Origin: Stenotrophomonas maltophilia
Lineage (GTDB): Bacteria; Pseudomonadota; Gammaproteobacteria; Xanthomonadales; Xanthomonadaceae
DNA length: 60,709 nucleotides
Assembly: GCF_013464485.1 (NCBI RefSeq)
Contig: NZ_RAUX01000004.1
Span: 52,947-113,655 of the forward strand
Direction: 5' to 3'
The notes under the pieces were generated by a model. That model was not told the origin of the DNA. It saw nothing but the letters and a program-made list of their open reading frames with translations, and searched no databases. Made by a program: the position numbers and the translations under genes. Below are positions 43,935-51,044 of the stretch, in pieces (positions within the stretch are counted from its first letter, which is position 1; the number at the start of each line of letters is the position of its first letter).

Positions 43935-44624
43935 TTACCAAACCTCTGATTGCGTTCCATCGCCTTGAATTACCGTGGTGGTCATAGACACTGAGAGGTG
44001 AGGTGCCCCTCCCAGGGACGGAGGCGACTGAGTATCGTGCATCGGGAAGAGGTTCGATATGTCCCGATATACAGCGTCGATCAACTTGTATAGAGCATCG
44101 AACCCCATCGTAAGACCTCGAAGCCTCATTCCGTCGCCATTGTCAGACAGCGCCACGAGGATTGGACCATCGCCGGTTTGTCCTGCGGCGATTTGAGAGT
44201 GCATATGTTCCTGCTGCCTGCGAAAAGCATTCAGGGACTGCTGCTCGCTATCTAGTGCCAGGACGAATGCGGATGTCATTTCCCCTTTTTTTGACAAAGC
44301 GCGGATACAGGCTATCGCCTTTTCAAGCGACGTGATGCAGTCTTCCATTGCGAACGCATAGTCGAAAATGGGCAAATATCGGCCCTTTGCCATCTCGGCA
44401 GAGGACCTTTGGCCCTCACTTACCTGGTCAAGTATCAACGACCTCGCTTCGTTGTAATGACGGGCCATTTTCACAAGGCAATGCACCAGCCAGGAACGCC
44501 ACTTCCTTTTTTCGGTTGACACCTCTGGTTCTGGAATAAATATGTTCATCATCAGAGCATGTGCGCGAAGGCCTTCAATGTTTAGATGAAGCGGTGGCAT
44601 GCCGCAATGTGTCGGTATGGTCAC
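43935..44624 (-). CDS. Hypothetical protein, 229 residues
   Basis: The GTG at 44624 is preferred, as GGAG lies 7 bases before it; a TTG farther upstream has no ribosome site. The product is mostly helical and soluble with no motif I recognise (SEGQRSSAEMAKGRYLPIFD near the middle). The gene runs against its neighbours. Confidence 0.6.
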   Translation of the reverse strand: MTIPTHCGMPPLHLNIEGLRAHALMMNIFIPEPEVSTEKRKWRSWLVHCLVKMARHYNEARSLILDQVSEGQRSSAEMAKGRYLPIFDYAFAMEDCITSLEKAIACIRALSKKGEMTSAFVLALDSEQQSLNAFRRQQEHMHSQIAAGQTGDGPILVALSDNGDGMRLRGLTMGFDALYKLIDAVYRDISNLFPMHDTQSPPSLGGAPHLSVSMTTTVIQGDGTQSEVW

Positions 44625-44693
44625 TCGGCGTCTCCAATATTGTGAAATATTACCGGTTTTGCGTTTTAGTCTAATCTGGTTCGCCAATCGCTA

Positions 44694-44750
44694 TTGCCAA
44701 ATCTCCGTTCCGGTTTACATTGATTTTAAGGAAGTCATTTTAACGCTTCC
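44694..44750 (+). promoter_or_regulatory. Promoter with 5' hairpin
   Basis: TTGCCA (44694-44699), 16 bases, TACATT (44716-44721). The hairpin GGAAG...CTTCC (44730-44750) follows at the expected message start. Confidence 0.6.
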
Positions 44751-44786
44751 TCCTTCAATCTCATAGAAAAACACGGAGCAGAACTC

Positions 44787-45173
44787 ATGAACGCGATTGC
44801 ACAACAAGAATCATCAAAGCACTACATCAGCGAAAGAAAAATCATCAGCGATTTGCACGTCCTATTTAATGCGTCAGCGGCAGGAGGCGCACGCGTGTCA
44901 GACAAAGCGGTGGTATACAGCGCAGAAGCGTTCGCCGACTTCTTCGACTACCAAAGCTTTGGAGATATGCATCAAGCGATTTACAGCAAAGAGCTTGAAG
45001 AGGTGCAGATCTTTAAAGGCTTGCAAATGGGCAGATACCGCTTCTTCTACGTCTCCAAAGACAGCAGTGCGGTTTACGGCTTCTACTCAGCTCACGACAA
45101 GTTCTTTCAAGAATTGATGCGAGAAGAGAGAGCGCTGAACAACCACTACTTTTTAGAAGAGTGTGTCGTATGA
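44787..45173 (+). CDS. Hypothetical protein, 128 residues
   Basis: The ATG has CGGAGCAGAACTC before it. The product is aromatic-rich (RYRFFYVSKDSSAVYGFYSA) and soluble, with no recognised family. It overlaps the next gene by four bases, so it is co-translated with a tandem RHH protein that may regulate it. Confidence 0.65.
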   Translation: MNAIAQQESSKHYISERKIISDLHVLFNASAAGGARVSDKAVVYSAEAFADFFDYQSFGDMHQAIYSKELEEVQIFKGLQMGRYRFFYVSKDSSAVYGFYSAHDKFFQELMREERALNNHYFLEECVV

Positions 45174-45541
45174 GACCGCTCTTCGAAGAGATGCCGATTC
45201 AAAGGCTTTCTTGCTTGCTTCCTAGCGTTCGTCTGCATGCAAGCCTGGACGCCGATCTGAGAGCACTGGCGGCGCTTCAACAGAAGTCGCTGGTGCAAGT
45301 CATGCGCAACATTCTTTATCACTACTTGCAGATCGAAGAAGAACTGATGCGGCTGGAAATCGAAGATGCTCCCATTCGACGTTCTGCGAAACAGGAACAA
45401 GTGATGAGCCAGAAGGTGAGTGTCACCGAAGAAGTCAAAGACGCTTTTGTTCAACGTGCCCAGGTTCTCTATCTTCCGCAAACAACAATGCTACGAATGA
45501 TCTATGAAGCCGGGGTTGAGCGGTGGAAGCGAACCCTGTGA
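45170..45541 (+). CDS. Tandem ribbon-helix-helix protein
   Basis: The 123-residue protein (ATGA overlap) has two RHH-like units in one chain. Residues about 14-50 carry VRLHASLDADLRALAALQQK, then a second helix, and about 78-118 carry KVSVTEEVKDAFVQRAQ, then TTMLRMIYEAGVERW. A fused dimer would recognise an asymmetric or longer operator. It is related in layout to the protein at 47998-48429. Confidence 0.65.
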   Translation: MRPLFEEMPIQRLSCLLPSVRLHASLDADLRALAALQQKSLVQVMRNILYHYLQIEEELMRLEIEDAPIRRSAKQEQVMSQKVSVTEEVKDAFVQRAQVLYLPQTTMLRMIYEAGVERWKRTL

Positions 45542-45562
45542 AATCAACCGCGCACCTAGATT

Positions 45563-45592
45563 AAGGGCTCCACTAGATATGGGGCCTTTTTT
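45563..45592 (+). terminator. Terminator after the tandem RHH gene
   Basis: Imperfect GGGCTCC/GGGGCC stem followed by TTTTTT. Confidence 0.65.
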
Positions 45593-45657
45593 ATGTCCCA
45601 AATTTGTGAGATATGCCCAGTTTTTCAAATTGATTCTTTTATTTTGCATTAATGCTA

Positions 45658-45712
45658 TTGCCAGATTCGATTTCTCGTTTACCTTTTAATTAAGAGGCTC
45701 ATTTGACTCTGT
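45658..45712 (+). promoter_or_regulatory. Promoter with 5' hairpin
   Basis: TTGCCA (45658-45663), 16 bases, TACCTT (45680-45685), TTAATTAAG, then the imperfect hairpin AGAGGCTCATTTGACTCTGT (45693-45712). Confidence 0.65.
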
Positions 45713-45739
45713 CCCCACTAAAAACAAAAGGTGAACACT

Positions 45740-46189
45740 ATGACGTTAGAAATTACAGATATCGCAGAAGCACGAATCTTTTTGAAGCAATACAATGCTT
45801 ATGCAAAACTCACAGATTCCGAAAAAGAGGCTGCTTACAACGGGGCCATGAAATACAGAAGAAGACAAGAGCGCACTGAGCACCCGACCGGACATTTCGA
45901 CAAAGCTAAACGGTTCTATCCTGATGCGGCTGAAAGCCCAGGAGGCATCATTCAACGGACCATTAGAGAACCTAGCCGCGCATGGCCGTTCAGCTACATG
46001 GTTGCTTGTCGCTCTCTTACGCACTGCTGCTATCTAGAAAGCGCTGACGTAAAGCACGCTCGATTGGTTATGAAACTTCATGATATTGCAGTAGACGAGA
46101 CTGCTGAGTCGTATGCGGAATTCATCTCACAAATCGAAGAGGCATCCGTCGATGCCCTGGCGCTTACAAAGCCACCGAAAAAGGCCTAA
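45740..46189 (+). CDS. Hypothetical protein, 149 residues
   Basis: The ATG at 45740 with AAGGTG 6 bases upstream is preferred over a GTG nine bases earlier. The product is soluble and helix-rich, with a basic patch (KYRRRQERTEHPTGHFDKAK) and two adjacent cysteines (LTHCCYLES). The family is not recognised. It is a single-gene unit with its own promoter and terminator. Confidence 0.65.
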   Translation: MTLEITDIAEARIFLKQYNAYAKLTDSEKEAAYNGAMKYRRRQERTEHPTGHFDKAKRFYPDAAESPGGIIQRTIREPSRAWPFSYMVACRSLTHCCYLESADVKHARLVMKLHDIAVDETAESYAEFISQIEEASVDALALTKPPKKA

Positions 46190-46213
46190 TCCAATGCTAG
46201 CGTCACCCTCTAT

Positions 46214-46241
46214 AAAGCCTCCTTCACCGGAGGCTTTTTTT
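46214..46241. terminator. Terminator between convergent genes
   Basis: AAAGCCTCC, loop TTCACC, GGAGGCTTT, then T run. An A-rich left side lets it serve the leftward gene as well. Confidence 0.8.
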
Positions 46242-46249
46242 ATGCCTAA

Positions 46250-46999
46250 TCAAGCATCACCAAGTCTTCGATACGCGTCTTTCAGCAAAGTGAGTTCAAC
46301 ATCAGCCCGCCCCAACGTTGTCAGCTGGTCCGTGTCTCTGAGCATCATCATCTCTTGCCTTTGCCGCTTGCTAATTCCCCGGACTGGCGTCTTCTTCTTA
46401 GCGCGCTTCAACTCGCCCAAGGTGCCACTTGTGGGTAGTCCGACTACCCAGCAGTTGAGCGCAGCCAGCACGCTCTTTGCTCTTTCGAGATGTTGGGCTG
46501 GAACACGCACACTTACTTCGCTCGCTCGCTCTTCAACCACTGCCGCAAGCTGGCTTCGCAGGACTGCCAGCGCGGCTCCGCGTCCATGCTGCTCACGATC
46601 AAAGACCAGGATGTCCCCATCTAGGGCGACTCTCACTCGCGGACTCTTCCAGCGCTCTTCCAGTGCTTTCCTGAGCGTCTTTCGATTGACTGAGTAAGCG
46701 ACAGGCAGTTCGTGGTTCTGCGCCTGCTCAGCCGCTTCTGCGCGCTTCACCAGCAAGCCTGGAACGTTCTTTGGCAACACGCGGTGGAAAGGCATAGCAA
46801 GCCACCCAGCAAGATCTGACTGGCTCTTGCTTCCCAGGCACTCATTGCACGCGAGAACAATGCCTGCGTCCTTCGAACCACCAACCTGCACAGGGATGAG
46901 TAGAGAGCTTTTCGCTCTTCCGGGAAGCGGCGCATCGCAATACGCGCACAAGCCTTTCTGTTGCTCTCTCAAACTTCGTCTGATCCACGTCTTTGCCAT
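46250..46999 (-). CDS. HNH-nuclease-like protein with degenerate active site
   Basis: The protein has 249 residues from the ATG at 46999 (GGAGA 6 bases before). Four cysteines in LCAYCD (18, 21) and LACNEC (51, 54) make an HNH-type zinc knuckle. The catalytic histidine stretch, usually DH..P...GG, reads LLIPVQVGG. So the fold is likely kept but the nuclease activity probably lost. The C-terminal 190 residues are helical. A TGGGTAGT palindrome lies within the reading frame. Confidence 0.65.
   Translation of the reverse strand: MAKTWIRRSLREQQKGLCAYCDAPLPGRAKSSLLIPVQVGGSKDAGIVLACNECLGSKSQSDLAGWLAMPFHRVLPKNVPGLLVKRAEAAEQAQNHELPVAYSVNRKTLRKALEERWKSPRVRVALDGDILVFDREQHGRGAALAVLRSQLAAVVEERASEVSVRVPAQHLERAKSVLAALNCWVVGLPTSGTLGELKRAKKKTPVRGISKRQRQEMMMLRDTDQLTTLGRADVELTLLKDAYRRLGDA
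46432..46450. promoter_or_regulatory. Operator-like palindrome inside a coding region
   Basis: TGGGTAGTCCGACTACCCA, the most perfect member: two 8-base arms with a three-base centre. It lies inside the HNH-like gene. Confidence 0.6.
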
Positions 47000-47147
47000 A
47001 GCGCTTCTCCAATTAAAAAATTCATAATTAATTGGTAGCACGTAAGTCGATTCTGACAAGAGCAAAAGCCAGAAAAAGCGGCTAAATGCAAAAGCCTGGG
47101 AGCTGTCGCTCTATTGCGCCCATGGCGCGGCTTCGCGCTTTTACGGG

Positions 47148-47166
47148 CTTATTAAACTTTTTCAGT
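47148..47166 (-). repeat. AAGTTTAATAAGC-type box
   Basis: GCTTATTAAACTTTTTC, the box in reverse orientation relative to the copy at 47849. Confidence 0.75.
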
Positions 47167-47263
47167 CCAATCCCTTTCTATCTTCAACTCCATGTTCCTT
47201 ACACCCCGTCACTTCCAAAAACGTGAACTTATACCGCTTTCAATATTTGACCTCACTTCGCTA

Positions 47264-47319
47264 TTGCCAAATTCGATTTCCGTTCTAGTCTTGAATTAAG
47301 CGATTCATTTGAGTCTCTT
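47264..47319 (+). promoter_or_regulatory. Promoter with 5' hairpin
   Basis: TTGCCA, 16 bases, TAGTCT, then TTGAATTAAG and the hairpin GCGATTCATTTGAGTCTC with nine of ten pairs. Confidence 0.65.
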
Positions 47320-47347
47320 CCATTCACAACGAAAAAAGGAAATGCAC

Positions 47348-47791
47348 ATGAGAAAAATTGTAGAGAATGAAATCAGTTACACATTTATTGAAGAAGTGCT
47401 GTTCTTGACGCTGCGTGGGGACCGCAAGAAATTGAAGCGAGAGTATCGAATCGCCAAAGAGTTGGCTTGCACCATCATTAAAGAAGTTGAGCCCGGAGGA
47501 AACTTGGCATGCGTGTCTTGGTTTGAAGACGAGGAACTTCGCGGTCTGCCTTTTGACACGTTCCTTGTCGGGAAGAAGCGTCAGGGAGACAAAAACAAGC
47601 TCTTTGTCCAAGCCGATGGGAAAAAAATATGGGCAGAAGGAGCGGAGGAAATCGTTCTCTTCATTCTCTTTCAAAAATGTAAGGGGTCACCCAGCTTTTC
47701 GCCATACGAAAGAACGATCCGAAATGTGATGTTCGCGAAAACCAACTCGAAAAACCCCGGTTTTTCAGTTATCGCAGAGTGGTTGAAATGA
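47348..47791 (+). CDS. Hypothetical protein, 147 residues
   Basis: The ATG at 47348 is preferred (AAAGGA 8 bases before) over one six bases earlier. The product is basic. Residues about 95-125 (AEGAEEIVLFILFQKCKG, then SPYERTIRNVMF) resemble SCVEDIVLYLMFSKLRL and the sequence after it in the protein at 48416-48898. The two may be distant relatives. No family is known. Confidence 0.65.
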   Translation: MRKIVENEISYTFIEEVLFLTLRGDRKKLKREYRIAKELACTIIKEVEPGGNLACVSWFEDEELRGLPFDTFLVGKKRQGDKNKLFVQADGKKIWAEGAEEIVLFILFQKCKGSPSFSPYERTIRNVMFAKTNSKNPGFSVIAEWLK

Positions 47792-47803
47792 AAGCCTCAG
47801 TCG

Positions 47804-47832
47804 AACAAGCCCTCGCTAAGAGGGCTTGTTTA
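47804..47832 (+). terminator. Terminator after the 147-residue gene
   Basis: AACAAGCCCTC, loop GCTAA, GAGGGCTTGTT, then TAT. Confidence 0.8.
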
Positions 47833-47848
47833 TGGGCGTTGGGGTTGG

Positions 47849-47869
47849 AAAAGTTTAATAAGCGCCTGG
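47849..47869 (+). repeat. AAGTTTAATAAGC-type box
   Basis: AAAGTTTAATAAGCGCCTGG, 11 bases before a GTGAACTATTCCCG box. Confidence 0.8.
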
Positions 47870-47921
47870 AACCAAAAGCGTGAACTATTCCCGCTTTTGA
47901 ATTTTCGTGCTGGTTCTGCTC

Positions 47922-47973
47922 TTGCCAACTCTCAAATCCGATCTACTCTCAAAAGACAGGACTCATTTGAGCC
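47922..47973 (+). promoter_or_regulatory. Promoter with 5' hairpin
   Basis: TTGCCA (47922-47927), 16 bases ending TCCGATC, TACTCT (47944-47949), then GGACTCATTTGAGCC (47959-47973). Confidence 0.65.
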
Positions 47974-47997
47974 ACAATCCAACAAACAAGGAGAGCT

Positions 47998-48429
47998 ATG
48001 AAAAGAAATCTACAACCGAAAGACGAGCAATTAAACCGTGTTGCCCCCAACCCCCGCGTCAGCTTTCAACTCAATGAAGATCTTCGTGATTGGAGCGCAG
48101 AAGCCGAGTGCCGAAAAGCAAAGCTGCAGCGTCAAATCATTCAGCACTATTTGAACAACTTTGATGACGAAGAGCTGCGGCTTGAATTGCATCTAGCCGA
48201 GACCGAAGAGTCATATGAGGATAACCAGAATCAGGCTGGCACCTGGTTGCAAATGACGCGGATCTCGAAAGAAGACCAAGCTGCAATTCGCTTGCGCGCT
48301 GACGCACTCGACCTTTCGAGAACAAATATGGTTCGGCTGATGATGCAAGCTGCTGTGAGGCGTTGGAAAAAAGCAAAGCGAATACAACTCAATTCTTTAA
48401 TCAAAGGAGATCGGCATGAGAGATATTAG
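47998..48429 (+). CDS. Tandem ribbon-helix-helix protein
   Basis: The protein has 143 residues. Residues about 20-60 (RVSFQLNEDLRDWSAEAECR, then a helix) and about 85-125 (SKEDQAAIRLRADALDLSRT, then MVRLMMQAAVRRW) look like two RHH units joined by an acidic linker. Same layout as 45170-45541. It overlaps the next gene by 14 bases. GGAGAGCT precedes the ATG. It is probably a regulator of its own operon or of the shared boxes. Confidence 0.65.
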   Translation: MKRNLQPKDEQLNRVAPNPRVSFQLNEDLRDWSAEAECRKAKLQRQIIQHYLNNFDDEELRLELHLAETEESYEDNQNQAGTWLQMTRISKEDQAAIRLRADALDLSRTNMVRLMMQAAVRRWKKAKRIQLNSLIKGDRHERY

Positions 48430-48898
48430 TAAAAGACCCAAAGCCCCGATTCTGACAGAAGTGAAACGCCGCCTTTCGGTTTGTCTTCCGCTCGCCCTAG
48501 TTCGCATCTTGAACGAAGAACAGAACCGGGTCGAGATAGCCGTCAAGGACGCGCTCAAACAACTCGATTCAAACCGTAGGCTCGAATCGGTTCAGTTGGA
48601 TAGCTCTGAACGCTTCGCAGTCAAGCAAGAGCCTATCGTCATCACCAAAGAAGGCGAAGACCGCTACCTCGTTCGCGATGCGTGCTCTGTCTATGCTGAC
48701 AAGACGCGCGTGTCTTGCGTTGAAGACATTGTTCTTTACCTGATGTTTTCCAAGCTCAGGCTATACGCGCCAGACCTCGCAGCTGACATTCGGATGTTTG
48801 AGCGGAAAAGGCTGACGAAGCAAGAGTATACAGTGCTCGAAAAACGCCAAAGACAACTGGAAACCGAATTGCGCTATATCCGCCAACGCTTGGCGTAA
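48416..48898 (+). CDS. Hypothetical protein, 160 residues
   Basis: The ATG lies behind GGAGATCGGC and overlaps the tandem RHH gene. It has a charged N-terminus, a middle helix (EDIVLYLMFSKLRLYAPDLA) and a C-terminal coiled coil (EKRQRQLETELRYIRQRL). It may be related to the protein at 47348-47791 in the middle region. No known family. Confidence 0.65.
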   Translation: MRDISKRPKAPILTEVKRRLSVCLPLALVRILNEEQNRVEIAVKDALKQLDSNRRLESVQLDSSERFAVKQEPIVITKEGEDRYLVRDACSVYADKTRVSCVEDIVLYLMFSKLRLYAPDLAADIRMFERKRLTKQEYTVLEKRQRQLETELRYIRQRLA

Positions 48899-48907
48899 AT
48901 TCAGTTA

Positions 48908-48929
48908 AAAAACGAGAGATATTTCTCAA
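48908..48929 (+). repeat. CGAGAGATATTTCTCAA box, copy 2
   Basis: Same 22 bases as the minus strand at 40737-40759. It ends 28 bases before a promoter, about 100 bases before the ATG of the following gene. Confidence 0.75.
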
Positions 48930-48956
48930 ATTTTCATATTGACTGTAAGGGGTCGA

Positions 48957-49008
48957 TTGACGAATTCGGAATTTGAATTACGCTTTAATTAAGAGGCAAT
49001 TTTGTCTT
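48957..49008 (+). promoter_or_regulatory. Promoter with 5' hairpin
   Basis: TTGACG (48957-48962), 16 bases, TACGCT (48979-48984), TTAATTAAG, hairpin AAGAGGCAATTTTGTCTT (48991-49008). Confidence 0.65.
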
Positions 49009-49029
49009 GAACTCCAAAGGAAAACAATC

Positions 49030-49314
49030 ATGAAAACATTAATCACATCAAAGCAAATCGCTGACAACCAATTCGTCTTCGTCGCTGAACTCGCTTCAAA
49101 AGGTGGTGGCAAGTTCAAACACCCAGGTGTGCTGCGACTGATGAAGACGGACAAGAAGGGGTTGGAAACGTTCAACCAGCATTCGCGCATCATGAACAAC
49201 AAAGGCTACGAGCAAATCGACTACGAGAATGTGGATTTGAGATGCAAAGGGTCACGCTCTGGTTACGCTAAAAAGCTGTTGGCGTTGGTTGAGCAGATGA
49301 ATGCAATCCACTGA
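49030..49314 (+). CDS. Small hypothetical protein, 94 residues
   Basis: The ATG at 49030 has AAGGA 8 bases before. The product is basic (GGGKFKHPGVLRLMKTDKKG) and small, with no recognised family. Its basic character would suit nucleic-acid binding, which is inference only. Confidence 0.65.
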   Translation: MKTLITSKQIADNQFVFVAELASKGGGKFKHPGVLRLMKTDKKGLETFNQHSRIMNNKGYEQIDYENVDLRCKGSRSGYAKKLLALVEQMNAIH

Positions 49315-49345
49315 GAAGGAGGAGGCATGAAATGCCTGGACTGAG

Positions 49346-49374
49346 AAGCCCCCGATGACGGGGGCTTTTTTATT
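49346..49374 (+). terminator. Terminator after the 94-residue gene
   Basis: AAGCCCCC, loop GATGA, GGGGGCTT, then TTTT. Confidence 0.85.
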
Positions 49375-49391
49375 GGGTGAAGAAAAAAAGA

Positions 49392-49409
49392 CGCTTATTA
49401 AACTTTTTC
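49392..49409 (-). repeat. AAGTTTAATAAGC-type box
   Basis: GCTTATTAAACTTTTTC in reverse orientation, between terminator and next promoter. Confidence 0.75.
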
Positions 49410-49472
49410 TGGTTCTGGAATTGAAAATTGGGAAGTTCTTCTCGTTTTTAACAAATGGCCTGGATTCAATGA

Positions 49473-49528
49473 TTGACAATTGGTGGGCGTGTAATATCTT
49501 TTAATTAAGAGACTCAATTGAATCTCTT
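49473..49528 (+). promoter_or_regulatory. Promoter with 5' hairpin
   Basis: TTGACA (49473-49478), 16 bases, TATCTT (49495-49500), TTAATTAAG, then AAGAGACTCAATTGAATCTC plus TT (49507-49528), the best-paired hairpin of the set. Confidence 0.7.
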
Positions 49529-49553
49529 CAATTAATTAAACTTGGAGAAATAT

Positions 49554-50135
49554 ATGAATATTGAAATTGAAAAGTATGATGAACTCATTTCGGTCATCGC
49601 CCCCTACAACGCTGCTTTCATCGCCCAGGCGAAGAGGATCGGAGGGAAGTGGGACGGTGGTGACAAGTCGTGGAACTTTGACATCAAGCTAGAAGAGAAG
49701 GTAAGAGCGCTCTGCTTGCAGTTTTATGGGACTGATGGCCTGAAAGTTGACCTTTGCCTCATCGAGGTCGATTTAGAAGCGAATAAAGAACAGTGGCAAG
49801 GCCCCTTAACCCTTGCGGGCCGGGTGCTCGCCTCAGCTAGGGGACGGGATACGGGAGCAGTTCTAGGCAATGGCGTCAGCGTTTTGAAGGGATGCTTTAC
49901 CTCAGGAGGCTCTCGACAAAACTGGACGACTGCCGTTGGACCTAACGGGGTCACCGCTTTGATTCGAGACTTCCCTAGGGCCGCAGCAGAAGCGCTGATC
50001 GCCAGAGGGGAGATTCCGGTTCGCATCGTCGAAGACGCTCAGAACGACAGAAACAACCTGATAAGCGAGAAGGAGCGACTGCTGGCACGTCTTGCCGAAA
50101 TCGAGGAGTTGCTGCAAGAGGAAGAGGTTGCATAA
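49554..50135 (+). CDS. Hypothetical protein, 193 residues, HARP-like N-terminus
   Basis: The ATG at 49554 (GGAGA before) is preferred over a TTG 12 bases upstream. Residues about 15-55 (APYNAAFIAQAKRIGGKWDG, then KSWNF) resemble the short K-I-G-x-x-W-D...W motif of HARP-type nucleic-acid-binding domains. The C-terminal 45 residues are a coiled coil. The assignment is weak. Confidence 0.6.
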   Translation: MNIEIEKYDELISVIAPYNAAFIAQAKRIGGKWDGGDKSWNFDIKLEEKVRALCLQFYGTDGLKVDLCLIEVDLEANKEQWQGPLTLAGRVLASARGRDTGAVLGNGVSVLKGCFTSGGSRQNWTTAVGPNGVTALIRDFPRAAAEALIARGEIPVRIVEDAQNDRNNLISEKERLLARLAEIEELLQEEEVA

Positions 50136-50164
50136 CAGGGAGAAAGGCAATGCTTGCCTGGAAC

Positions 50165-50197
50165 TAAAAAGCCCTCGTTACTGGGGGTTTTTTTATT
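50165..50197 (+). terminator. Terminator after the 193-residue gene
   Basis: AAAAGCCCTC/GGGGGTTTT stem-loop with TTTTTTT. Confidence 0.8.
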
Positions 50198-50213
50198 GGA
50201 TAGAGGAAACGAG

Positions 50214-50230
50214 GTGCTTATTAAACTTTT
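50214..50230 (-). repeat. AAGTTTAATAAGC-type box
   Basis: GTGCTTATTAAACTTTT in reverse orientation. Confidence 0.7.
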
Positions 50231-50391
50231 CCGCACCCGTTCTCTATTTGATTTGAGTGCAAATAAATGATACGTACTTCTCAGTTCCAACAATTAATGC
50301 GTAAAAACAATTGAAATTAATTCAATAAATATATTATATTTACTTCAAGCCGCAATAACGCCGCTTCATAAAAAAACAAACGGAGGAAACT

Positions 50392-50844
50392 ATGAATAAA
50401 TCAATTGGAGATGAGTCTGAGAAAATCACGTGTCGTGAAGCGACCTATGAAAGTGTCCGGAATACTGGTTGCCCTTATTTCCCATGCTTTGGTGAAAGCA
50501 AACACCAATTTACGGAAGCAGCCTCCTCGCTCTTACGAGAGCTGTGTGACGAGTATCGAGTCGGGAGCTGGTCATGCATGGAGCTGTCAAACGGAGCCTG
50601 GTATGTGTATCCGCTGGACTGCGAAACCATGTGCTTAAAAGACGGCGATGGCGGACTGCATCTGATGAGCGCAGACGGAGCAGGACTGGCTGTGACAGCG
50701 TATCTGGTCAATCAACTGAGCTGGATGTATCACGAAGACGGACAGGCTGAGGAAAGCATGGTGGCGTCCGATCACTTCCATAACTTGCGGGAGTTCTATT
50801 TCGAACATCCCGATGCAGCTGCAATTTTTAATGTCGTTGACTAA
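50392..50844 (+). CDS. klcA: KlcA/ArdB-like antirestriction protein
   Basis: The 150-residue protein's C-terminal half matches the family: SWSCMELSNGAWYVYPL, then LHLMSADGAGLAVTAYLVN, DHFHNLREFYFEHPDAAAIF and a final NVVD. KlcA/ArdB proteins protect mobile DNA from type I restriction in vivo without mimicking DNA. GGAGG precedes the ATG. An AT-rich leader (TATATTATATTT) holds the probable -10. It is the second antirestriction gene of the element besides ardC. Confidence 0.85.
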   Translation: MNKSIGDESEKITCREATYESVRNTGCPYFPCFGESKHQFTEAASSLLRELCDEYRVGSWSCMELSNGAWYVYPLDCETMCLKDGDGGLHLMSADGAGLAVTAYLVNQLSWMYHEDGQAEESMVASDHFHNLREFYFEHPDAAAIFNVVD

Positions 50845-50906
50845 GAAGCAATACGCTGCATGCAGTTAGCGAACTGGGAGAACAAGCGATGCTCGCTTCA
50901 AACGGA

Positions 50907-50936
50907 AAAGCCTCCATAGCATGGGGGCTTTTTTTA
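50907..50936 (+). terminator. Terminator after klcA
   Basis: AAGCCTCC/GGGGGCTT stem, then TTTTT. Confidence 0.8.
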
Positions 50937-50957
50937 TGGGTAAAGCAAGGGGGGATT

Positions 50958-50979
50958 AAAAAAGTTTAATAAGCACCTG
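50958..50979 (+). repeat. AAGTTTAATAAGC-type box
   Basis: AAAAGTTTAATAAGCACCTG, followed 14 bases later by GTGAACTTTGCCCGG. Confidence 0.8.
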
Positions 50980-51044
50980 TTCAGTCAAATCTGTGAACTT
51001 TGCCCGGTTCTCGATTTTAGTCTTTCTTTCTTATCTTTGTGAGC

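Larger units (their letters stand above)
47000..47347. other. Regulatory gap between divergent genes
   Basis: No gene in 348 bases. Leftward promoter TTGTCA/TACCAA (47032-47059, 16-base spacer). Copy 2 of the AGCAAAAGCCTGG/TTGCGCC repeat (47088-47140). GCTTATTAAACTTTTTC box (47148-47165). GTGAACTTATACCG box (47223). Rightward promoter TTGCCA/TAGTCT (47264-47291, 16-base spacer). Hairpin AAGCGATTCATTTGAGTCTC plus TT (47298-47319). Confidence 0.6.
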
